Source of the DNA: Bordetella parapertussis
GTDB taxonomy: Bacteria > Pseudomonadota > Gammaproteobacteria > Burkholderiales > Casimicrobiaceae
Length of the DNA: 64,000 bases
Assembly (NCBI GenBank): GCA_943331295.2
Contig: CALQLA020000009.1
Span: forward strand, 1 to 64,000
Direction: 5' to 3'
Within the stretch, counting starts at the first letter, position 1, and every line of letters starts with the position of its first letter. The translations under genes were made by a program, and so were the position numbers. The notes beneath the pieces were generated by a model. It was given only the letters and a program-made list of their open reading frames with translations, did no database searches and was not told the DNA's origin. Of this stretch, positions 54,948 to 62,138 are shown piece by piece.

Positions 54948-55803
54948 AGCCGACCCGGCCGAGAATGCCCGAAGGGCGCGTCATCAGCAGCACGATCATC
55001 ACGAGGAAGCCGACGGTGATCGCGTCCTGCGGGCCGAACAGGTGCGTCGCGCCGCTTTCGATGATGCCGAGCACGAGTCCGCCGACCAGGGCACCCGGCA
55101 CGGTGCCGAGGCCGCCGATCACGCAGACCACGAACGCCTTGCCGAGCAGCAGTCCGGTGGCGTCGGTGGTGACCGGGAACGTGATCGCGAAGAGCGCGCC
55201 GCAGGCGCCCGCCATCGCGGCGCCGATCGCGAACGTCGTCGCGTAGATTCGCTTCACGTTTATGCCGAGCAGCGTCGCCGCGTCGCGATCCATGCGCACC
55301 GCGACGATCGCCCGTCCGATGCGAGACTGGCGCAGCACGAGGTAGAGCACGGTGGTCAGCACCAGCGCCAGCGTCATCGCGACCAGCCGGTCGTAGGGCA
55401 GGAACACGTTGCCCGCCGAGAAGCTGCCGAGGTCGAGCGTGATCCGTCGCGGCGTCGACTCGAACACCACGTTCATCAGGTTGTACAGGATCATGTCGAG
55501 CCCGAACGTCAGGGTCAGCGTGACCAGCACCGGCTGCTCGACGACGCGGTTGATCGCGAGCGACTGGACGAGGTAACCGAACGCGTAGAGGATCGCGGTG
55601 ACGGGGACGAGACCCAGCAGCGGATGGATGCCAAGCTTCTGCCAGGCGAAGAACGTGAGATAGCCGGCGAGGATGATCAGCGAGCCGTGGAGCATGTTGA
55701 TCACGTTCAGCACGCCCCACACCAGCGAGAAGCCGACCGCAATGCAGGCGTAGATGGCGCCCAGCATCAGACCGTTCACCAGCACCTGGACGAAGAGTTC
55801 CAT
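54940..55803 (-). CDS. livH: Branched-chain-type ABC transporter permease LivH
   Basis: This 287-residue inner-membrane permease has FSLVWGVLNVINMLHGSLII, QPVLVTLTLTFGLDMILYNL, GRAIVAVRMDRDAATLLGIN and VCVIGGLGTVPGALVGGLVL, the LivH pattern. ATG 55803 begins MELFVQVLVNGLMLGAIYAC, the standard start; codons upstream in the open frame are not protein-like. It follows the binding-protein gene after 198 bases that hold no clear gene. Confidence 0.92.
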   Translation of the reverse strand: MELFVQVLVNGLMLGAIYACIAVGFSLVWGVLNVINMLHGSLIILAGYLTFFAWQKLGIHPLLGLVPVTAILYAFGYLVQSLAINRVVEQPVLVTLTLTFGLDMILYNLMNVVFESTPRRITLDLGSFSAGNVFLPYDRLVAMTLALVLTTVLYLVLRQSRIGRAIVAVRMDRDAATLLGINVKRIYATTFAIGAAMAGACGALFAITFPVTTDATGLLLGKAFVVCVIGGLGTVPGALVGGLVLGIIESGATHLFGPQDAITVGFLVMIVLLMTRPSGILGRVGYE

Positions 55804-56001
55804 TTGCCCTCGTGTCGATTCCTGCGTTCGCGCGTCATCCTGCGCCGGTCGCCGGCAGCAGGGGATCACGCGATGGTTGGCGATGAGCGCGCGGACGCCG
55901 CATGCGAAGGGGACGCGATGCCCGCGGCTCTCCCCGGCACCGGGCGACGGCGGACGGGCCCATCGCGAAGGACCGCCTGCCGCGTGACTGTGCCCCGCCG
56001 C
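55804..56001. other. Intergenic region between livK and livH
   Basis: No gene seen. The 198 bases are GC-rich and could fold, a common place for partial attenuation between a highly expressed binding-protein gene and its permease genes. Confidence 0.35.
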
Positions 56002-57192
56002 CTACGGCCCGAATTTCCTCACTTCGGCCTGCTTCAGGTCGTTCGGGAACACCACCACCGGCTTGCCGGACTGAATCTGGATCAGCGGCAGGAAGCGGTC
56101 GCTGTTCATGCCGTCGGCGCGGAACTTGATCGGGCCGAAGAACGTCTTGATGTCGAGCTCGGTCAGCGCCTGGCGCACCTTGTCGCGGTCGAGGGTTCCG
56201 GCCTTCTCGATGGCCTTCTGGAACGCGATCATCGCGGCGGCCGACGACGCGTACACGTAGTCCGGATCCTGCCCGGTCTTCTTCCTCACGGCGTCGGCGA
56301 AGGCCTGGGTGGTGCCGAACACGTCATCGCCCTTGTAGTTCGCCGTCTGCACCCACCAGGTGGCGCTGGTGACGTTCTCGGCGAGAGGTCCGAGGCTGTC
56401 GGCAAATTCCTGGTACGCCGGGCCGGTGACCATGGTGACGATGGGCGCGTCGATCTTCTGGTCCGCCATCTGCTTTCTCACCAGCACCAGGTCCTTCGTA
56501 TAGCCGGTGACGAAGATCCAGTCGGCCTTCGCCGCCTTCAGCGAGGTCAGCGACGCGCTGTGATCGAGCGTGCCCACCGGGTAGAACGCCTCGTAGACGA
56601 CCTCGAAGCCGTTCTTCGGCCCCTGTGCCTTGAGCGAGGCTGCAAAGGACTTCGGGAAGACGTCGTCGCGGCTCAGGATCGCGATCCGCTTCGCGGCGGG
56701 GAATTTCTCCTTGAACAGCGTGGTCATCGAGTCGATGAGGCCCATGCTTGGCGAGAGCGTGCCGAACAGGTACTTGAAACCCTGATTGTGGACGGCCTCC
56801 GAAGACGCGACCGCGATGATCGGCACGCCGTAGCGCTCGGCGACGCCGGCGACGACCTTCGCATGGCCGGAGCCGAACGGCGCGGTCATGAAGTTGACCT
56901 TGTCGACGTTGATCAGCCGCTCGGCGATCTGCTGCGCGCGCTTCTCGTCGGTCTGGTAGTCATAGGTGACCAGCTCGACCTTCATCTTGGTGCCGCCGAC
57001 GTTGATGCCTCCCGCCGCATTCACGCGCTCGAGCCACAGGTCGTAGGCGGCCGCCTGCTTCTTGCCTTCGTCGGCGAGCCCGCCAGAGAGCGCGAGCGGC
57101 GCTCCGATCCTGATGGTCGACTGCGCCGGCGCCAGCGTGGCCAACGCCATCGTCCCCAGGGCCAATCCGGTGATGCTGAGTTTTTTCCACAT
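56002..57192 (-). CDS. livK: ABC transporter solute-binding protein (LivK/AmiC type)
   Basis: This 396-residue periplasmic type 1 binding protein has a signal peptide (MWKKLSITGLALGTMALATL, cleavage near APAQS) followed by IRIGAPLALSGGLADEGKKQ, ERVNAAGGINVGGTKMKVEL, FMTAPFGSGHAKVVAGVAER, AILSRDDVFPKSFAASLKAQ and YVYASSAAAMIAFQKAIEKA. It heads the livKHMGF set. The chosen ATG 57192 starts the signal peptide. Ligands in this family range from branched amino acids to amides and aromatic acids; the nearby amidohydrolase and Rieske genes suggest a nitrogenous or aromatic ligand, but only by position. Confidence 0.9.
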   Translation of the reverse strand: MWKKLSITGLALGTMALATLAPAQSTIRIGAPLALSGGLADEGKKQAAAYDLWLERVNAAGGINVGGTKMKVELVTYDYQTDEKRAQQIAERLINVDKVNFMTAPFGSGHAKVVAGVAERYGVPIIAVASSEAVHNQGFKYLFGTLSPSMGLIDSMTTLFKEKFPAAKRIAILSRDDVFPKSFAASLKAQGPKNGFEVVYEAFYPVGTLDHSASLTSLKAAKADWIFVTGYTKDLVLVRKQMADQKIDAPIVTMVTGPAYQEFADSLGPLAENVTSATWWVQTANYKGDDVFGTTQAFADAVRKKTGQDPDYVYASSAAAMIAFQKAIEKAGTLDRDKVRQALTELDIKTFFGPIKFRADGMNSDRFLPLIQIQSGKPVVVFPNDLKQAEVRKFGP

Positions 57193-57374
57193 TGCTGTCG
57201 CCTCGCTAGGTCGCTGGTTAATCATGCTCCGGCAGGGATCGGAGTTCCTCGGCCGCCCGTGTCGCATGCTGCTTCGCGGCCGGAAGCGCGCCTCGGGGAC
57301 GGGTGGACGCAAATGCTACCGCATTCCGCGGCATTATTCCTGCCCTGAAACAAAAGTTACATGGATTATCCTGC

Positions 57375-57610
57375 TCATTCCGCCTTGATCCCGACTTCGC
57401 GCACGACCTTGCGCCACTTGTCGATCGAGCCCGCGATCAGCTGGCGAAACTGGTCCGACGTCCCGCCGACCGGAGTGAAGCCGCCTTGGTCAGCGCCGGG
57501 CTCGCCTCGGACTCGCGCAGCACGGCGTTGATTTCCGCATTGAGGCGCGCGACGGTCTCCGGCGGCGTTCCCGCCGGCGCCAGCACGCCCTGCCACGCGC
57601 CGAAGTCGCG
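57375..57610 (-). pseudogene. Frameshifted C-terminal fragment of a Bug/TctC solute-binding protein
   Basis: One minus-strand frame reads FGAWQGVLAPAGTPPETVAR, then LNAEINAVLRESEASPALTK. After a one-base loss near 57485, the family sequence continues in another frame as GGFTPVGGTSDQFRQLIAGS and IDKWRKVVREVGIKAE. This is the classic last ~75 residues of Bug-family (tripartite tricarboxylate transporter type) binding proteins. The front three quarters are gone, replaced by unrelated sequence beyond about 57610. It lies directly downstream of the NMT1-like binding protein gene. Confidence 0.82.
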
Positions 57611-57664
57611 CCTCGGCTGCGGGATGCGCCGCGGGATTCCGCCATCGCCGCAGTGTACGACCAT

Positions 57665-58591
57665 TCAAAAAGTGTACTTCGCATGAAACTCGCCGGTCAA
57701 TTCGAGATCCGGCAGGAAGCGCAGGTCGACGATGTCCTCGACCCGCATCGGCGTCGTGAATGCCTTGAGCCGCAGTTGCAGGTCGATCGCCTGGCCCAGG
57801 CCGGCCAGGTCGATCCGGCCGTCGGCATGCAGGTCCGCGGCCTCGCGCGCGATCGACCTTTCCATCGTCGGGCGCGCGATGCCGAAATAGTCGGCGCCGA
57901 ACTCGGCGAGCAGGGCCGGGTGCGCGATCGCATGGCGATAGCTCCTCACGCAGCCGCGCAGCACCGCCCGGACAAGCCCGGGCTCCTCGGCGATCACGCG
58001 CTGGTTGGCGACGATCACGCTCCACTGCATCGTCGGGCAGAACGCCGGATCGGTGAGGCACTGCATGATCCGAAACGCCCCGCGGTCCTCGCCCATCGAG
58101 ACGTTGGGCTCGGAGAGCACCGCCGCCTGGATCTCGCCGGAATCGAAGAGCTCCATCACCTGGGGATAGCGCGGCCCCAGCCCGACAACCTTGAGGTCGG
58201 CGTCCGGATCGAGGTCGTGGCGCTGCAGCACCTCGCGCATGAACCAGTAGCTGCAGCTTCCGATCGAGAGCGCCGCGGCGGTCCTGCCGCGCAGATCGTC
58301 CCAGGTCTTGATCGAAGGATGCGCGACGAGGTATTGCAGCGCGCGCCGGCGGATGCTGCTGCCGACGATGCGAAATCGCGCCCCCTTGCTCAATGCCGTG
58401 GTCGCCGGCGGCGATCCGAGCTCGCCGATCGCGAGCGCGCCCGAGTCGTAGGCGGCGGCGATCTCCGGGCCGCCGAAGACGACCTTCAGCGAGAGGTCGA
58501 GGCCCTCGTCCCGAAAGAACCCCTGCGCGATGCCGAGCCGCAGCTGGATCGCTTCCTTGTCGGTGGGGATGCCGTATTCGATCGTTCGCAT
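57665..58591 (-). CDS. NMT1/THI5-like solute-binding-fold protein without signal peptide
   Basis: This 308-residue protein has the type 2 binding fold of the NMT1/SsuA group: GIPTDKEAIQLRLGIAQGFF, GLDLSLKVVFGGPEIAAAYD, GELGSPPATTALSKGARFRI, DLRGRTAAALSIGSCSYWF, QAAVLSEPNVSMG. Unusually, it begins straight with the first strand (MRTIEYGIPTDKEAI) and has no signal peptide, and no co-oriented SsuBC-type permease or ATPase lies beside it. It may be a cytosolic sensor or enzyme of the THI5-like fold, or the start may be misread. It follows the hydroxyacid dehydrogenase gene by 80 bases on the same strand. Confidence 0.75.
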   Translation of the reverse strand: MRTIEYGIPTDKEAIQLRLGIAQGFFRDEGLDLSLKVVFGGPEIAAAYDSGALAIGELGSPPATTALSKGARFRIVGSSIRRRALQYLVAHPSIKTWDDLRGRTAAALSIGSCSYWFMREVLQRHDLDPDADLKVVGLGPRYPQVMELFDSGEIQAAVLSEPNVSMGEDRGAFRIMQCLTDPAFCPTMQWSVIVANQRVIAEEPGLVRAVLRGCVRSYRHAIAHPALLAEFGADYFGIARPTMERSIAREAADLHADGRIDLAGLGQAIDLQLRLKAFTTPMRVEDIVDLRFLPDLELTGEFHAKYTF

Positions 58592-58671
58592 CGCGGTCCT
58601 CGTTCACCACCCGGCAGCAAGGCACGCATCGCGCGGAAACGTGGCGCGCCTCGCCGCGGGAGGGGGTGAAG

Positions 58672-59826
58672 CTAGTACTCCAGTTCGCGATCGACGATGT
58701 TGGCCAGCTTGCGGCCGGCCATGAACCGCTCCATCTGCCGGAACAGCAGGTCCAGGGTCTTCGGCGTGTAGCGCTCGGTGTCGTCGGACGACGAATGCGG
58801 CGTGATGATGAGGTTCGGCGTCCGCCACAGCGGCGAGTCGGCCGGCAGGGGCTCGGGATCGAACACGTCGAGCACGGCCGTCAGTTCGCGGCGCTCCAGG
58901 CGCTCGCGCAGCGCCTCGTAGTCGACCAGCGCCGCGCGGCTGTAGTTGAGGAGGCCCGCGCCCTTCTTCAGCAGCGCGATCTCCTCGCGGCCGAGCAGCC
59001 GCTTGGTCTTCGTCGTCGCGGGCGTCGCGACCGCGACGAAGTCGGCGCGGGGCAGCAGCTTCGGCAGCGCGTCGGGCGTGTGCATCTCGTCGACGCCGCG
59101 GCGCGGCCGGCCGGTGCGGCGCACGCCGATCACGTACATGCCGAACCGCTTTGCCCAGGTCGCGATGCCGCCGCCGACGCTTCCGACGCCGATCACCAGC
59201 AGCGTCTTGCCCTCGATTCCGCTGTTGAACAGCTGCTCCCACCGCCCTTGGCGCTGGTTCGTCACCATCTCCGGCAGGCGGTTGTTGAGCATCAGGATCG
59301 CCATGATCGCGTATTCGTGCGCGCGCGCGCCGTGAATGCCGCGGTTGTTGGTGAACACCATCCGCGCGGGCAGCCAGTCGAAGGGGATGAAGTGGTTGAT
59401 GCCCGCGCCCGGCGCGTGGATCCAGCGCAGCTTCGGGGCGCGCTGTTCGAGGTTCGACCGGTCGAAGCGCCAGCCGAACAGGACGTCCGCGGTCGCGAGG
59501 TGCTCGTCGAGGCGATGGCCGTCGGTCTCCATCGTGATGCGCAGATGCTGCGCCACATGCGGAAATGCCTTCAGCGCGGCGTCGAGCCGGGCGGGGGTGA
59601 CCTCGAACACCTCGCCGAGCTGGCTGTCGTTGTCGATGTGCAGGTGGATGCGCTCCCTGCCGGCGACGGCTCCCGCCCGCGGCCTCGGCCCGGACTCGCC
59701 GCCTGTGCCTCGGGCGAGCTTGCCGCCCGCGGTCGCGGCAGGAGCCCGCCTGGCGCCGGCCGTCGTGGTGGCGCTGCGCTTCTTGCCCGCGGTCGTGGTG
59801 TTGCCGGTACGCTTGCCGCTCGCCAT
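58672..59826 (-). CDS. D-2-hydroxyacid dehydrogenase with basic low-complexity N-terminal tail
   Basis: Residues ~60-384 form an NAD-dependent D-2-hydroxyacid dehydrogenase: a substrate domain (DVLFGWRFDRSNLEQRAPKL, APGAGINHFIPFDWLPAR), a cofactor fold with TLLVIGVGSVGGGIATWAKR, the catalytic Arg in LLNYSRAALVDY, Glu in DVFDPEPLPADSPLW and His in ITPHSSSDDTERYT. The first ~57 residues are lysine-, arginine-, alanine- and threonine-rich (GNTTTAGKKRSATTTAGARR), like histone-H1-type tails, and are foreign to the family. A later start near residue 58 (no ATG) would give a normal-length enzyme; the visible ATG 59826 includes the tail. The substrate 2-keto acid is unknown. Confidence 0.82.
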   Translation of the reverse strand: MASGKRTGNTTTAGKKRSATTTAGARRAPAATAGGKLARGTGGESGPRPRAGAVAGRERIHLHIDNDSQLGEVFEVTPARLDAALKAFPHVAQHLRITMETDGHRLDEHLATADVLFGWRFDRSNLEQRAPKLRWIHAPGAGINHFIPFDWLPARMVFTNNRGIHGARAHEYAIMAILMLNNRLPEMVTNQRQGRWEQLFNSGIEGKTLLVIGVGSVGGGIATWAKRFGMYVIGVRRTGRPRRGVDEMHTPDALPKLLPRADFVAVATPATTKTKRLLGREEIALLKKGAGLLNYSRAALVDYEALRERLERRELTAVLDVFDPEPLPADSPLWRTPNLIITPHSSSDDTERYTPKTLDLLFRQMERFMAGRKLANIVDRELEY

Positions 59827-59911
59827 TCGTTGCCGCCTTAGGCCCGTTGCCTGGTGATATTGCAGGACCGCGGCCGGGTGCGCGCGATGCGCGCCACCCG
59901 GGCCGCGTCGC

Positions 59912-61090
59912 TCAAACGCGTCGCAGCGACGCGCCGCGGTCGACCGTGTGCCCGATCCACCACTCGCCGAGCTTCGGGATCAGGTACTCGAGCGAGGACA
60001 TCCGGCCCGGCATCGCCAGCGGCGAGTTGAGCCCGTTCTGCTGCAGCCGCGCGATCACGTTGTCCTCGCCGATCGACTTGTCCCACCGCTTGTAGTAGTA
60101 CTTCGCGCGTTCGGCGAAGTCCGGCAACGCGACGGTGGGCTTCGGGAAGCACGAGCCGACGACGACCCGCGTGCGGGTGGGGCCGAGCGGATGCAGCTCG
60201 ATGTACCAGACGCAGTCGAGCGTCATCCCCAGCATCGTCGACGGGTTGATGCAGACGAAATTGGTGCCTTCGGCCGCGTGGCCGCTGATGCTGGGATTGA
60301 GCGGGAAGGCGTGCTTGCGGTCCTCCTCGAGCAGCGCGCGCGTTCCGGTGTGGCGCTCGCGCATGTTGAACCAGGCACCCTTCGTCGGCACGTTGAAGTG
60401 GTCGACCTTGAGCAGGTTCAGGGTCGAGCCGTGCACGGTCGGGACGTGGTAGTCCTCCATCGCGTTCTCGATGTGGGTCTTCCAGTTGCAGTCGACCTCG
60501 TGGACCTTGATCCGCGTGAGCACCAGGTCCTCGCACTTGTAGGGCGCGAGCACGTCCGGCATGTCGCCCAGGTACTCGAGGAGCGAAGGCGCCCCGGGGT
60601 CGAAGTTCACGAAAAGGAATCCGCCCCAGGTGTCGACGCGGACCGGCAGCAGCCCGAACTCGCTCTTGTCGAACCCGACCGTTTGCTCCATGCCCGGGCA
60701 GCCCTTGAGCGCGCCGTCGAGGCCGTACACCCACGAGTGGTAGGGGCACTTGAGCCCGCGCGTGTTGCCGATGGTGTCGAGCATCTCGGCGTCGATCATC
60801 CGCGTGCCGCGGTGACGGCAGCTGTTGGCGAACGCCTTGATCGAACCATCCCGGTCGCGCAGGATGATCAGCGGCACGCCGACGTAGTCGACGGCGAAGT
60901 GGTCGCCGACGTTCGGGATGCGGTCGGCGCGGCCAAGGAAGTTCCAGACCTTCATGAACATGTGCTTCACTTCCGCGCGATAGAACGCGTCGGTCGTGTA
61001 GCACTCGGGGGGCAGCGTCCACGCCTCGGTCGCGGGCTTCCGTATCCCGTCGTAGGTTCGCGGATCGAACAGTGCCGCGTCAGATTCCAT
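59912..61090 (-). CDS. Rieske non-haem iron oxygenase, alpha subunit
   Basis: This 392-residue oxygenase has the Rieske 2Fe-2S site Cys91-x-His93 (NSCRHRGTRM) and Cys115-x2-His118 (CPYHSWVYG), and the mononuclear iron site in NWKTHIENAMEDYHVPTVHG (Asp213, His215, His220). ATG 61090 follows AGGAGG at ideal spacing, so the start is firm. It needs a reductase, which is not encoded in the window, and no small beta subunit gene is adjacent, so it is probably a homotrimer. Relatives hydroxylate aromatics or demethylate amines. Divergent neighbours are a creatininase-type amidohydrolase and a glutamine-synthetase-like ligase, which suggest a nitrogen-containing substrate. Confidence 0.88.
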   Translation of the reverse strand: MESDAALFDPRTYDGIRKPATEAWTLPPECYTTDAFYRAEVKHMFMKVWNFLGRADRIPNVGDHFAVDYVGVPLIILRDRDGSIKAFANSCRHRGTRMIDAEMLDTIGNTRGLKCPYHSWVYGLDGALKGCPGMEQTVGFDKSEFGLLPVRVDTWGGFLFVNFDPGAPSLLEYLGDMPDVLAPYKCEDLVLTRIKVHEVDCNWKTHIENAMEDYHVPTVHGSTLNLLKVDHFNVPTKGAWFNMRERHTGTRALLEEDRKHAFPLNPSISGHAAEGTNFVCINPSTMLGMTLDCVWYIELHPLGPTRTRVVVGSCFPKPTVALPDFAERAKYYYKRWDKSIGEDNVIARLQQNGLNSPLAMPGRMSSLEYLIPKLGEWWIGHTVDRGASLRRV

Positions 61091-61146
61091 GTGGCCTCCT
61101 GTGGCTGGATTTCGAATGCTTGATTGCCGGGTTGAATGCCGTTTGC

Positions 61147-61175
61147 AGAATATGATATACACGCTTCCAAGGCAA
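61147..61175 (-). promoter_or_regulatory. Putative promoter of the Rieske oxygenase gene
   Basis: On the minus strand TTGCCT (61175-61170) and TATTCT (61152-61147) are separated by 17 bases, a good sigma-70-like spacing, ~55 bases before the ATG. The region is an AT-rich island in otherwise GC-rich DNA and probably also serves the divergent creatininase gene. Confidence 0.4.
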
Positions 61176-61301
61176 GTAAATTTCTTGTAGTGAAACATCG
61201 GCCGGCGGCAACGGGTGCGGCAATGCACCCGCCGGGAGGGCGCCGCGCCGGTGATGGGCGCGGCGCACCCGGGTGCCGGCAACCGCAGCGAGGAGCGATC
61301 G

Positions 61302-62081
61302 ATGGCAGGCAAGGCCGTACGTTGGGACGAACTGTCGTGGGAAGATGTCGCGGCGCTGCGCGACGGCGGCATCGACATGGTGATCCTGCCGGTCGGCGCG
61401 ACCGAGCAGCACGGGCTGCACCTGCCGACCGGGGTCGACACCATCTCGGCGCGCGCCGTCGCGGAAGCTGTGTCGGCGCGGACCGGGATTCCGGTGCTCC
61501 CCGAACTGCCGTACGGCTGCTCGCTCGGTCATTCGACGAAGTGGCCGGGCACGCTCTCGCTGCGCCCGGAGACGCTTGCGCGGATCGTGCACGAGCTGGG
61601 GCAGCAGGTGCTGGCGTCGGGCTTCCGTCGGATGCTGCTGTTGAACGGCCACGTGACCAACTGGGCGCCGCTGCGCTGCGGGCTGGAGACGATCCGCGCC
61701 GACCTGCCGCAGATGCGGATCGCGCTCCGCTCGGTCTGGGAGCTCTCGCAGGAAGTGCACGCGTGGTACCACCGCGACGGCGGCAGCAACTGGCACGCCA
61801 ACGATGCCGAGACGTCGGTGATGCTTTCGCTGCGCCCGGATCTCGTGCGGATGGAGCGGGCGGTCGACGAGCCCGATCGCTCGACCTGCTGTTTCTTTTC
61901 CTACACGGTCGACAAGGAGAGCGTGCACGGTGGCGTCGGCAAGCCGACGCAGGCCACCGCCGATCTCGGCCGCCGGATACTCGAGTCGTGCGTCGAGTCC
62001 CTCTCCGGGCAGCTCGTCCGCGCGTTGAAGGAGCGCACGCCGCTGGAGGACTGGCTCGGCGTGCCGCCCGCGGTTTCCTGA
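61302..62081 (+). CDS. Creatininase-family amidohydrolase
   Basis: This 259-residue metal-dependent hydrolase of the creatininase superfamily opens cyclic or linear amide bonds. The metal and active-site elements are visible: LPVGATEQHGLHLPTGVDT (Glu, His, Asp ligands), LPYGCSLGHSTKWPGTLSL, LLLNGHVTNWAPLRCGLE and DAETSVMLSLRPDLV with a late Glu. The Asn-Gly-His-x-x-Asn motif is typical. ATG 61302 follows AGGAGCG well; the frame is open 29 codons further up without support. It is divergent from the Rieske gene and 57 bases before the ligase gene. Besides creatininase, the family contains formamide hydrolases and MftE; the substrate here is unknown. Confidence 0.85.
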   Translation: MAGKAVRWDELSWEDVAALRDGGIDMVILPVGATEQHGLHLPTGVDTISARAVAEAVSARTGIPVLPELPYGCSLGHSTKWPGTLSLRPETLARIVHELGQQVLASGFRRMLLLNGHVTNWAPLRCGLETIRADLPQMRIALRSVWELSQEVHAWYHRDGGSNWHANDAETSVMLSLRPDLVRMERAVDEPDRSTCCFFSYTVDKESVHGGVGKPTQATADLGRRILESCVESLSGQLVRALKERTPLEDWLGVPPAVS

Positions 62082-62138
62082 CTGCGCCGCGCTATCGCGA
62101 CGGGCAGCTTTTTTCGTTCACTGGAGGGAATTGAGTTC

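Noticed and set aside
54868-57348. 826-codon plus-strand frame opposite livH/livK
   Set aside because: It is a shadow of the minus-strand liv genes; the product is Arg/His/Glu-rich and unlike real proteins.
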